From Doryteuthis pealeii (lineage: Eukaryota > Mollusca > Cephalopoda > Myopsida > Loliginidae): a DNA stretch of 64,000 bases. Of the stretch, positions 10,696 to 21,010 are shown in pieces. The stretch is taken from NCBI GenBank assembly GCA_023376005.1, contig CM042179.1, forward strand, positions 18,555,423-18,619,422, in the 5' to 3' direction. The first letter of the stretch is position 1. The number at the start of each line of letters is the position of its first letter. The notes beneath the pieces are model-generated. The model did no database searches. It was not told the DNA's origin and was given only the letters and a program-made list of their open reading frames with translations. A program made the translations under genes and the position numbers.

Positions 10696-11654
10696 GATGA
10701 AAGAAATAATGTAGAGTTGATAAAACAAATCATGACCGAAAAGAAGGTTAAATTGCCATCCCCACGGAATCAGGATTGGAAAAAGTAAAGATAAAAACCG
10801 AAAAGGTTAATAAAATATTACTAAATATTCCAACAGACAACATCACCGAACTAAACGCTCTAATTTTTGCAGGAGCAAAAAAAAAAAAAAATCAATGATA
10901 TTGGTATCAGCCCTAATGAACCCAAATAAAAATATGAAAGCTGAATGGGAAATGAGGCTAGAAGTACAAATAAAGAAAAGCTAAAGTATTATGGAAGGAA
11001 AAATATACAAGAACACAATAGAATAAATAGACCGAAAAAAGACAACACAACTGAAAGAAATAAACCAAATGATATTGACGAAAGAAGGAATAATTCAAAG
11101 TTACAGAACTAAGCCGATTTCCTCAGCAACTGAGTAAATGCATACAAGAAGCAATACTACCTGAATGGATGACGAAGGGGAAGACTACCCTGATCCAGAA
11201 AGACCTAAAAAAAAAGGAACCATACCCAGCTATTATATACCAATAACGTGTCTACCTATGATGTGGATAACTTCACATCTAGGAGAATAGATATATTACT
11301 CGTTTGTAAGTCGCAGACTATTTCCGGAACAACAGAAAGGATATTACAGGGAACCAAGAAGAACAGATCATCTACTGTATATAGATCAGATCATCTTCAA
11401 GGATGTTAAAGCAAAGCAGAAAAATGTAGCCATAACATAGATTGACAACAGAAAGGCCTATGATATGGTCCTGCAAACTTATATGATAGAATGCCTGAAA
11501 ATGTATAAAATATCCAATTAAGTCATAAACTTTTTTCACAAAAGTCAGGGAAAACTGTAAAGAGGAATTAACAGCAAGAGGACAAATCCTAGCAAAAGTG
11601 AAAATCTAAAAAGGCATCTTTTAGAAAGAATCCCTCTCTGTTATTTGTTATAGC
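10696..11654 (+). mobile_element. R4/Dong-type element, plus-strand copy, 5' half (split by an RTE insertion)
   Basis: Corresponds on the plus strand to the linker and RT of the 4800-8229 copy: the LIKQIMTEKKVKLPSP-like start near 10710, IPTDNITELNALIFAGAK near 10830, the pre-RT region, and the block equivalent to GIFQGDSLSPLLF around 11610-11650. Multiple stops and frameshifts. It ends inside the RT exactly where the ATG-tailed RTE element begins and resumes at about 13836. Confidence 0.8.
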
Positions 11655-11668
11655 AATCATCATCATCA

Positions 11669-12700
11669 TCATGTCGTGCAGTTTGCACGGATATCCATGA
11701 TGATCTCTCGCCAACCTTCCCTATCATTCATTGACTCCGGCAGCTCCTCTGCGCTGCAGCCGGTATCCCTACATAGTTGGTCAATGTAGGTCCTGGCTGG
11801 GCGGCCCACATTAGCGCGCCCATGTGCTGGCTTCCACAGTAGTACGTCGCTTACGATCTCGTCCTTGTTTCTCCAGCAGTGACCTGCATGTCTAGTCCGT
11901 CTCACTCGTATGGTTTGTGAGATGGGGGGCAGGTGGCCATATAGTTGCTCTTTTGTGGGGTGCTGCTTCCACGACCTATCCAGGACCGTCCGTAGCATTC
12001 TCGTACAGCTCCCATCTAGCTTATTCTCAAGACGCTTCGTTAGGGTCCAAGTGGTACAGCCATACAGAAGTACCGACACTACCACAGCCTGGAAGAATCG
12101 CCTCTTTAGCTTGTTGGGGAGATCGGATTTCCATATGACTGATAGTTTGTTGGTGGCCAACCATGCCTTTCCTATTCGAGTGTTAACATCGTTTTCTGTG
12201 GATGAGATATTACTCCCTAGGTATGTGAATTTTTCTACTGACTTAAGAGGCTTGCCGTCAAGTGTGGAGATGTCCCCTTGCTTTTTGAATCTCATGAACT
12301 CAGTTTTATCAGCGTTCACATAGAGGCCGACGTTCTTTGCTGCCTTCTCCAGGCTGTGTAGTAGTGTCTCAGCCTGTGTCGGCGTATCGGCAAGGAGCGC
12401 GAGGTCATCAGCATAGTCCACATCTGTGACTGTTTGTGCGGGGTATCGCCTGCTTCTTGCTTTCCTTAGTGTGAGACCTTTTTCTTTTAGGGTATCTAAT
12501 GATGTTCTGAGTATGTAGTCTAGGCATATTATAAATATATATGGTGCTAACGTATCTCCCTGCAGAACACCAGCGGTGATGTCAAAGAAATCTGTGTCGC
12601 CATCAGGTGAGCGTACCATTGCTTTAGTGTCTTTGTAGAGCATCATTATGGCGGCAACAGTTTCTTTGGGGAGACCATATGCTAGTAGTATTTGTTCCAT
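11669..12700 (-). pseudogene. RTE reverse transcriptase and C-terminal region
   Basis: 343 codons: GVLQGDTLAPYIFIICLDY at about residues 44-62, VDYADDLALLADTP at 94-107, the thumb block KFTYLGSNISSTENDV, LLYGCTTWTL, and a C-terminal GRPARTYIDQL block of the RTE type. RT motifs from QGD onward are intact. It was connected upstream to the 12760-13005 and 12960-13796 frames. Terminates immediately before the ATG-repeat tail. Confidence 0.9.
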
Positions 12701-13005
12701 TTTCCCTCTGTGTATAGAGTCAAATGCCTTAGAAAAATCTACGAATAGTAGCGTTGCCTCTAGGTTTTTTGCTCGGACCCCTCTATGATTCGTCGTATAG
12801 TCAGGATTTGAGAAGTTGTGGATCTGTTTCTACGAAATCCGTTTTGGTTTTTCCTTAGGATTTTCTCTATTTCGGGTCGGATGCGATTAAGAAGAAGGGC
12901 ATTATATATCTTAGCTGCAATAGCAGTAAGAGTTATGCCTCTGTAGTTTTTGGCGATTCCTAGGTCTCCCTTTTTGGGAATGGGAGGATGCATCCTTTCG
13001 TCCAT
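12701..13005 (-). pseudogene. RTE RT finger/palm segment
   Basis: Contains KNYRGITLTAIAAKIYNALL, NQNGFRRNRSTTSQI and, after a frameshift near 12765, LLFVDFSKAFDSIHRGKM with the first catalytic aspartate (FVDFSKAFD). Overlaps the preceding frame at a frameshift in the GCILPFPK(K)GD motif. Confidence 0.85.
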
Positions 13006-13796
13006 CTATCTATCCTATTTTGTCTATACACAGCATTGCATAGCCTAAGCAGTATGTCGTTGAATTTCCCCAACTTCCATACCTCTGGGGGTATTTCGTC
13101 AAGGCCTGCTGCTTTTCTGCTTTTTAGTTTCTTTAATACTTCATTGAGTTCTTCAGTTGTAAAGTCCCCCAGTTTTATGTCTAGTTGTCTATCTATGATC
13201 TTTTGGGTATTATTTTCCATGATTTTAGGTGGGTTTCCTAGAAGTTTCTGGAAGTGTCTTTTCCATTTCTGCAGTCTATCTTTCTGGTTGGTTGCCCTTA
13301 GCTTTGATCTAGAGGTACTTTTTCTATCACTAATTTCATTTACTATTTGCCATGCTAATCGTGACTGTCTGTCTTCCACTGATTGTCTGATGTTATTTAT
13401 TTGTGCTTGTATATATTCTGTTTGTTCCTTTTTGTATGTTTTGGTTAGTTCTATCTGGGCTTTCCTAAGGTTATGTAAATTTGTGTTAGTTGGGTTTACT
13501 TTATTATGTTGAGCTGCTTTTTTGGTAATATTTCTTTTTTCTCTAACTTCTTCTGTCTCCCAGGGAACCTGGTGCTTAGCTCTTAGTTTCGTTGGTACGC
13601 ACTCTGCTGCTGCTTCTAGGTGTGCACTAACAAAGTTTTCGTATTCCTCGTTTGGTGAGAGGCATTCAGCTGTCTCTTGGAGGATATCGAACCTGTTTCT
13701 TACTGCGACAGCGTAGCGATTGCATATATCGCTGTTGGCAAGTGTCGACCATTCATATCGTACAGATCTACTAGTTTGCTTTTTATTTCTACGCAA
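12960..13796 (-). pseudogene. RTE connector between endonuclease and RT
   Basis: 278 codons, charged and helical, leading to KAAGLDEIPPEVWKLG and RWTKGCILPFPK, the conserved entry to RTE RT domains. In-frame sequence continues upstream to the SDHR motif at the truncated 5' end. The second RTE copy (15830-17440) carries closely similar sequence. Confidence 0.85.
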
Positions 13797-13835
13797 GCTT
13801 AGTCTTAGTTTTGCAGTGACTATCCTGTGGTCAGA

Positions 13836-14705
13836 GAGAAAAAAAACCCTTGTATAGACTATAAGAATATACAGCCAGGAGATAGGAATGGAATTTTGAT
13901 CGAAAAGTGTGCCATGAACGTAATGAAAAAAACGAGAAAAAACAACCCGGATTGAATAGAACTACCAAATCAGTAAAGTACAATAACACTTGGAGAAAAA
14001 AGAGAATTATAAGTACTTGGGAATATCGGACACAATAAAACAGAGATGAAAGAAAATTTAAAAAAAAGAGACAAACTAGGGTGATTGCACATGAAAAGAC
14101 CTGGATATGGTTAGTAAAGGGAAACCTTAAAACAGAAATCGAATCTCTCATAATCGCAGTACTATACCATAAGGATTAATTATATCAAAGCGAAAATAGA
14201 TAATACGCAACAGAATTGCAAGTATAGGTTGTGTGGAGACAGAAACGAAACGATTAAACAAATAATAAGCAAATGCAGCAAACTAGCACAAAAGGAGTAC
14301 AAATCTAAGAACGACTGTGTGGAAAATATATCCACTTAGAATTGAGCAAAAGATTAAACTTTGACTATACTTCTAATTTGTATATGCAAAAATCAGAATT
14401 CGTTCTAGAGAATCAGACGCGTAAGATTTTCTTGGAATTTGAGATTCAAACGGAGAACTAGTGTTAATTAGCAAGAAAAAAGAGAACTTGTGGTCTAGTG
14501 GATTCAGCCGTTCCGGTGGAAAATGAAAAAAAAAGCGAAAAGATAAATAAATACTTGGACCTTGCCAAAGAATAAAAAAAAATAGACAACCAAAATATGG
14601 AATTCTGGAACATGACGGTGAAGGTGATACCATTTGTGGTTGAATACTCAGACAAACAAAGAGACCCGATGAATTTTGCTGTCACTCAGACTCCAGTTGG
14701 TGGGA
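13836..14705 (+). mobile_element. R4/Dong-type element, plus-strand copy, 3' half
   Basis: Continuation of the element interrupted at 11654. It starts with a TIRIYSQEIGMEF-like block that lies after YMDD in the intact order, then KYLGIS, a degraded zinc finger (KYRLCGDRNETIKQII), endonuclease remnants and a C-terminal EYSDKQRDP block near 14640. Roughly 70 codons around YMDD are absent between the halves, so sequence was deleted during or after the RTE insertion. Heavily frameshifted. Confidence 0.78.
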
Positions 14706-15510
14706 AAAATTCACAAAGAGTGAAATAACATGTGGATTCGATTTTATCACTAAGGGAACGAACGAATGAACAAATTATTAAGTAGGCGCCACTCTTGAAG
14801 TATGTGCTCAGCAGAGCGGTAGCATTTTGTCAATTAGTTCTGGTTTAAAGTTGTCAAAAAATATATATTTTTTGTATTTAGTCCGAGTTAATCAATGGAG
14901 TGAAAAAGAGGTTACCGAGTGGAATTAAAAAGAAAAAAAAATCAAAGCGAAAAGGAAAAATGTCAAACTCGGTTCACACAGACAATCAAAATAAGTTATA
15001 GCAAACCAGTGAAGTAAAACACGTCGTCACATCTGAGCGAGTCACTTATTTTTCGACACAGGAAAAAATTCGTGTTTATACTTTCTCGTCGACACCCCAT
15101 CAATACAAATTTAAACCATGACACTATAAACTGTAAGTAGCAAATGCCATAACAATGAGAACATATGGAAAACATCTCTCACCTTAAATTTGGGACTATG
15201 CGAAACATTTCGTTGGATATTCATTCATCAATGAAAACAGTAGTAATGGAATCTCTTCCATATTTCTTTTAACTCTATTCATAGTCATTATAAATATACA
15301 CCCACATTTTGTAAGCTTAATAAAGCTTTAGTAAGTTCAAACTCTGTGTTATTATTTCATTACAAATTTATTAAACTAAGCAATTTCACAAGGAGGGAAA
15401 ATATTCTCTGTCCGGCCAAACTACTCCGGAACTCAGAATCCTCATTGTGTGACACTTGATCTGACAAATGGTCATTACTACAATCCAATTACCTAATTTT
15501 TCTCTTTCAG
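14706..15510. other. No recognisable feature
   Basis: AT-rich; no coding homology or tandem repeat recognised. Confidence 0.3.
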
Positions 15511-15648
15511 AAGGCAATCAGCCTGAGTGTCAAAGAAGGCGAAAGCACACCAGAGCCAGGTGGGCCGACTAGTCCAGAGACCTTTTCAGGAACAGAAGAG
15601 GGACCACAAGAAAGACCAGTTGAGGACGAGATATACCGACGACTGTAA
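15511..15648 (+). CDS. Candidate orphan terminal coding exon, 45 codons
   Basis: The run TTTTTCTCTTTCAG at 15497-15510 is a strong 3' splice-acceptor-like sequence. It is followed by a 45-codon open frame to TAA at 15646-15648. The product is acidic and rich in Pro, Glu, Gly, Ser and Thr (GESTPEPGGPTSPETFSG) and ends VEDEIYRRL. The segment is clearly less AT-rich than its surroundings. It could be the last exon of a host gene, for example a cytoplasmic tail, but no family is recognised, no upstream exon is visible in the window, and no AATAAA was noted nearby. Chance or an old transposon exon is possible. Confidence 0.35.
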   Translation, partial: KAISLSVKEGESTPEPGGPTSPETFSGTEEGPQERPVEDEIYRRL

Positions 15649-15829
15649 ACAGATTACTATAAAATCAAGACGACATACAATTTATTGATATAGAAATTTA
15701 AAAAAAATGGTTTAAGGGACCATAGAAGTGAGCATAGAGAGCATAGAAATTCAGAAAAAAGAATATTTGTCGACTATTGACAAGTTCATCATATTGAATG
15801 TATATACATTAACTCGTATCGACGACATT

Positions 15830-17440
15830 GTCGGCGAGTTTGGAAGAACCGTCTCTTTGTCTGTGAGGTTGGATTTCCATATGATCGATAGTTTATTTAT
15901 AGCGGCCCATGCTTTTCCTATACGTGCACTAACGTCATTTTCTGTGGAGGAGATGTTACTGCCTAAGTATCTAAATTGTTCTACAGAGTTTAGGAGTTTG
16001 CCGTCGATGGTTGAGATGTCGATTTTGTTTTTGAAAGACATGAACTCGGTTTTATCAGAGTTCACGTACAGGCCGAGATTTCGTGCTGCCTTTTCTAGGC
16101 TATGTAGTAGGGATTCGGCTTGTGCAGGTGTATTTGCGAGTAGTGCCAGGTCATCAGTATAGTCCGCATCCGTAATAGTATGTGCGGGATATCGCTTGCT
16201 TCTTGCTTTTTTTAGTGTGAGGCCATTTTCTTTTATGGGATCTAGTGATGTTCTGAGTACGTAGTCTAGGCATATGATGAATATATATGGTGCTAGTGTA
16301 TCCCCTTGTAGGACTCCGGCGACAATGTCAAAGAAGTCTGTGTCGCCATCTGGTGATCGTACCATTGCTTTTGTATTTTGGTAGAGCATCATTATGGCGT
16401 TAACCGTTTCCTTGGGTAGGCCATATGCTAGCAGTATTTGTTCCATTTTCCCTCTGTGTATGGAGTCAAATGCTTTGGAGAAGTCTACAAATAGTAGGGT
16501 TGTCTCGAGATTCTTTGCTCGAACCCCCTCTATGATTCGGCGAATGGTCAGAATTTGTGTGGTTGTAGATCGGTTTCTGCGGAATCCGTTTTGATTTTTT
16601 CTAAGGATTTTCTCTATTTCGGGTCGGATGCGGTTAAGGAGAAGGGCATTATATATCTTGGCAGTTATGGCAGTAAGGGTAATGCCTCTGTAATTGTTGG
16701 CGAGTCCTAGATCGCCTTTTTTAGGGAATGGGAGAATGCATCCTTTCGTCCATTTTTCTATCGAATTTTGTCTGTATACTGCATTGCATAGTCTAAGTAG
16801 TTGTAGTAACGAACTGAACTCTCCTGCGCCTTTTTCCTTTTTTGGGCACAGGAAGGAGAGAGAGTGAACGCCCTTTGTGAGGCGGGGCAAAAAATGATGC
16901 TTTTTTCGGTTGGGATGTGACGCACGTGGGAGCCTTGGAGAAACGAGCTTTTGTTTCAGTCCCTGGTAATTGAAGGAACTTTTTTCAGAAGAGAAAGAGA
17001 AAGAGAGGTTGGTGGACAGTTTTTCAGTTGTATTTAAAATCAATTATTTAATTATTAAAAACAATTTTCAGTAGTATATCATCAAATTTCCTTATTTTCC
17101 AGACCTCAGGTGGTACTTCGTCGAGGCCTGCGGCCTTTCTATTTTTAAGTTTACTTAGTACTTCATTGAGTTCTTCTATCGTGAAATCTCCTAGCTTAAT
17201 GTCTAGTTCGTTATTTGTTACTTTTTGTATGTCATTTTCTATGGGTTTAGGCTAGGAACCCCCCGTTCCTAGCAATTTCTGGAAGTGGTCTTTCCATTTT
17301 TGAAGTCTATCTTTTTGGCTGTTTGCCTTTAGCTTTGATCGAGTGCTACTTTTCTTGCCACTAACTTCGTTTACAGTTTGCCATGCTAAACGCGACTGTC
17401 TGTCTTCTACTGCCTGACTGACAAAATTTAAAAGAATAAA
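15830..17440 (-). mobile_element. RTE-clade retrotransposon, second copy, truncated at both ends
   Basis: Closely related to the 11655-13835 copy. The minus strand covers the connector (17075-17430, ending SRLAWQTVNEVSG..), RT finger/palm (NNYRGITLTAITAKIYNALL, LLFVDFSKAFDSIHRGKM), GVLQGDTLAPYIF, DADYTDDLALLA (YADD has become YTDD) and the thumb KSNL. The 3' end is lost near 15830 and the 5' end near 17430. A 269-bp solo LTR interrupts it at 16802-17070. RT from 15830 to 16800 is one open frame; the computed N-terminus of that frame (upstream of residue ~80) is LTR sequence, not RTE. Confidence 0.9.
16802..17070. mobile_element. Solo LTR with 5-bp target-site duplication
   Basis: A 269-bp insertion interrupts the RTE copy. 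It begins TGTAGTAACG and ends CAATTTTCA, giving the canonical TG...CA ends. The 5-bp GTAGT flanks it on both sides (16797-16801 and 17071-17075), and removing it restores continuous RTE sequence matching copy 1. A 5-bp duplication and TG/CA ends are typical of Gypsy or BEL LTR elements, with the internal region lost by LTR-LTR recombination. Orientation is not determined. It is the youngest insertion in this nest. Confidence 0.82.
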
Positions 17441-19085
17441 AGATGAAATAATTTCAAAAGTAAAAATAGATGGCACCTTCGTCTATATAGATAATGTAAT
17501 TATATACGGCCATGATCAACCTGACTACGAATCTCAGTTTATGACAGTAGTAGAAAATATAACCTAACGTTAAATTATGATAAATCTTTCTTGTGACAAA
17601 ATAGAATTAAATTACTCGCATATGTTGTTAGTAAAGGTGTCATGAAGACAGAATCAGAGTATTTAAATCCACTTCTTAACCTGCCGATCCTTGGTAAATT
17701 ACCAGTTCTTCGGTGAGTACTAGGGATGTTCGCTCATTACGAATACTAAATACCTTCGTTCTCTGATAGACTATATACATTAACAACGGATTCTCAATTT
17801 CTCTCTGCCTCCTCCCATCATCGGGGAGTTTGAAGATCTACAAATAGACATTGTTAAAGTCACTGTCACAGATTCTACTGTGTCCCCGTTGGTTGAAACG
17901 GGTGCATCGAATTGCTCCGTGGCCGCTTCATTAAAATAAACTGGTCGACCTGAAGTATTTTTTTTTTCAAGAACACACTCGTGGTCTGATCGGTGACTTG
18001 GATGATTGAAAAAGAGGTATATTGTTGATACACTTTGAAAATAGGGACACTATTTAATCGGACACTATTTGAAGACTAATTATCGACCAGAAATCAGACT
18101 CATTTATGTTCAACTCCAGAACAACAATCAAAATAAAAATTAGATGGAGATTTCTTGCTTCACATTAGATGTTACCATACCAGGAAAGAAAATGGTGCGG
18201 TCGACGTACTCTCAAGAATGTGCAGCTAAACTAACTCAAACTAAGGGACTGTACCACTTAGGCGTGACGTAAATGCTCCACATAATTCGAATCAGAAACC
18301 TTGTCTTTTCGGTTGAAGACGTTAAAGGATCCGTAAAGATTTGACGAATAGATATAGAAATTCGACAGAACCCAAAACAGGAACGGTGATAAAAGCCATC
18401 TAAATTTTTGAGACATTCTCTAGATTTCGAGGGACCACTTCTATCGAAAACGATGAATAAATATTTATTGACGATAATCGACGAGTATTCTCGTTTTCCA
18501 TTCACCTTGTCTTGCCAGGTTTAACAGCGACAACTGTGATCCAAGCCCTCTGTTCGCCTTTTGTCGTATTCGAGCTGCATTTCCACATTCATTCTGACTG
18601 GGAGACAGTTTTTATGTCAGTTGGCGTCAAGCAATTCTTGCTAGAACAAGTAATAGCCTCCAGTAGGACAACGACGTACAATTCTCAGGGCAATGATCAA
18701 TGCAAAAAGATACAACAGCATATTCTGGAAGAGAGATCGTAGGGAAAGTCTCCCCTGAGGCTTAATATGCCATTAGAACGCTGTTGTTCAAAGCAACAAA
18801 CTTGATAAGTTATTCCTTCCTACGGGTACTTCCTTTCCATGATAGCTTAATCCACAACCGTGCTGCTGAAATGCCATGCTGGCCAGAGCAAGCACGACTC
18901 TTTCGAATACGAAGTAGAGCAAATAGAGGTGAAGCCGCAATATGCACGAGAGAAAAGACCTGGTCCCGACGGGAAAGGAAGTAGGGCCTGCAAACATACA
19001 ATAAAAAGAACTTGTGACACCCACTCCTGGACTTTCAGTGATAGCTTTGCTTGCATCGCTCTCCGGTTTTTTCATGATGACTACT
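17441..19085 (+). mobile_element. Gypsy-type LTR retrotransposon pol relic (RT, RNase H, integrase)
   Basis: Plus-strand pol in canonical order, with many frameshifts. The RT end has GTFVYIDNVIIYG near 17475 (YIDN for YxDD) and NYDKS. The connection reads YVVSKGVMKTESEYLNPLL and LGMFAHY. The RNase H start near 17820-17960 reads SPLVETGASNCSVAASL, where the usual catalytic ETDAS is ETGAS. A tether follows with HLGVT, then the integrase core KYLLTIIDEYSRFPFTLS near 18450-18520, HIHSDWETVFMS and TTTYNSQGNDQ. A C-terminal tail matches LLKCHAGQSKHDSFEYEVE near 18860. The layout resembles CsRn1-like Gypsy elements, but clade assignment is inference. Confidence 0.88.
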
Positions 19086-19199
19086 AAGTAGCTATGTGCA
19101 AATTCTCGCCTACTATATAAAAGGGTGATCACAGGAAATTCTTCTAAAAATCATATAAAATAAACTAACGATCCGATTCTAATAAAACTTTCGGTTTAT

Positions 19200-21010
19200 G
19201 AAGTTGTCGCGTTCACTACTACACTCCAAATTACTCACTTCACTACTCACCCCTTCATCTCTCAGACTTCCAATTTAACTGGGTCAAGCAAGCGGCCAGC
19301 ACCCAGGCCAAACTTTCGAAAAAAGGTCAATTTCTCCCCAAAGACTTTGTCTCCCACTTCCGTCGCTAAACCTGGCCGAAATACGCACATTCGTGCAGGA
19401 ATGTGCATTTTCGGTGCATTACGATTTGCACCAGGCCGTAACGACCTCAACGAGAGGTCAGAAATAGTCATGGCTTTCTGCCTTGCGAAAGTCCGGTTCT
19501 GACCGCTTGCGTAGAATTAATTCTGTCTGCGAATACATTTCCATCACGAAACGCGACGCGTTAGCGTCGAAAAATACCAGTTAAGAAACAGGTTTCAGGC
19601 CAACGACAGAGACCACACGGGGTCGGGCCGACTGGATACTGTCCGGCTTCCCTGCGCTGGGCATGCGCACTTGGTCTCGCTGCAGCGGTCGTCACTTCGG
19701 TGACTCGACCAAACCGACCCAGGTTGCCTCCAGTTGCTAAAGAACAAGTCCAGTTTGGTGAGCCTTCGGGCAAGATTCCATTCCTGGCAAAACACTCCGC
19801 TCTCTCTCTCTTCTCTCTTCGGCCACTTCTCGGCCTCGGCTGGGCATCGCATCCACACCTCAACTCCCGGTCTTCGCCTCCAGTCTCCTGCCTCCAGCTA
19901 GCTGCAACTACTCCGTTCCTGTCCGCCGACGTTCCAGTCCTTCCAGACCTATCCTGCCCTTCCAGTGCGACCCCGCTCGACCAGCTCCTGAGCCAGCCTC
20001 TTCTTCTACAACGGTCCTTTTCAGGACCACCTTAGTCGTTTCACTTCTCTTCTCCTCTGGCCTCTCCTCTGGCCACCTTCGGCTCCGGTTCGATCCTGCA
20101 CCTAGGCCCTGCCTAGGTCCCTCGGTACCCGTTCGTAGCTACCTCGGTCTCGGCACTTTCGTTCGGCTTCGTCTCGGTCCTCGCTCCCCGCCGACTGCAC
20201 ACGGTATCACCTACCCGCTGGTGAACCGCGCACACGTTCCTACGGTATCCCAACGTACCGGCAAACCGTACACGTCTCGACCGACCGCCGACCGGTCCGC
20301 TGCCATCGCACGACCACACCTTGGCTCCGCTTCTCGCCCCTCACCGCTGACGATTCCCGCAGTATCTGAGCTTACCGACTGACCCGACCTGCATCGGCTC
20401 GACTACGCCTTGGTATCCCATTTCTTGCCCCTCGCTGCCGACGCATCCTGCAGTATCCCACGTATTGGAAAACTGCACACGTCCCAGCTAACCGATAACC
20501 AGACCTGCCTCGATTCGGCCCCGCCAGGTTTCTACTTCTCGCACCTCACTACCGACGAGGCTGGATCGACGAGGTTCGAGGCTGGATCGGCGGTAGTCAC
20601 CCTGACTACCGCCGATCCAGTCTCGAACCAGCTTCCCATTCGACTCTTCCTTCAGCGACCAGCTATTACCTTCGTCTACCAGCATTACTTCACATTGGTT
20701 CATCGACGCATTTCCAGCCTCCGGTAGACAAACCACGTTCAGCAATGATCAACATCGACCTTTGACCCGTAGTGCCCATCGCGCACATTCCCGATCGTCT
20801 CCACAACCGATTCATCTGACGCAACCGACATCTTCCCAATCTGCGATATCAACGACCTGACCAATATCCTTCAGCTTTCAACCTTCATCTTTTGTACTTC
20901 GGTAAATAAAGATTTCTGTTTCTTGTTAACCAAATCTCCTCGTTTGTCCTCCTTTACCTAGTTTGTGCCTCTCAATCCCTTTTAAACAAAAGTCCGCGGA
21001 GTCGATGCAC
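19200..21010. other. GC-rich island, possibly the LTR/3' region of the Gypsy relic
   Basis: Sharply GC-richer than the flanking DNA and dense in C/T-rich and CGA/TCG words. 20140-20540 looks like several diverged tandem units of about 110-130 bp (recurring CTCGCCCCTC, GCAGTATCC, GCACACGT-type words). It ends near an AATAAA at 20905-20910 followed by T-rich sequence, as at LTR or transcript 3' ends. It lies directly downstream of Gypsy pol. Open frames here on both strands look like composition artefacts. No matching second LTR was found. Confidence 0.4.
20573..20629. repeat. 27-bp-stem hairpin with 3-nt loop
   Basis: 20573-20599 and 20603-20629 are inverted repeats with a single mismatch and a CCC loop at 20600-20602. 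The inner stem is GGCGGTAGTCA / TGACTACCGCC. It lies inside the GC-rich island and could form a very stable DNA cruciform or RNA hairpin. A partial copy of the outer arm (GAGGCTGGATCG) lies immediately upstream. Confidence 0.9.

Larger units (their letters stand above)
11655..13835 (-). mobile_element. RTE-clade non-LTR retrotransposon, 5'-truncated, inserted in an R4/Dong copy
   Basis: A ~2.2 kb minus-strand element. At its 5' end (about 13827-13835) only the SDHRIV motif of the APE endonuclease C-terminus remains; the rest of the endonuclease is missing. A connector region, RT (QGDTLAP, YADD) and a C-terminal domain follow. It ends with a short (ATG)n tail at 11655-11673, the trinucleotide tail typical of RTE elements. 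The ORF is broken into three overlapping frames. Plus-strand R4/Dong sequence flanks both sides, so this insertion is younger than that copy. Confidence 0.9.

Noticed and set aside
17840..17930. Retroviral-type protease (ETGAS) in the 17.4-19 kb Gypsy relic
   Set aside because: The order (after the RT connection, before integrase) and flanking residues show it is the RNase H start with D changed to G.
19561..20745. Several 70-110-codon ORFs on both strands in the GC-rich island
   Set aside because: Open frames arise because stop codons are rare in GC-rich DNA; no motif or consistent strand.
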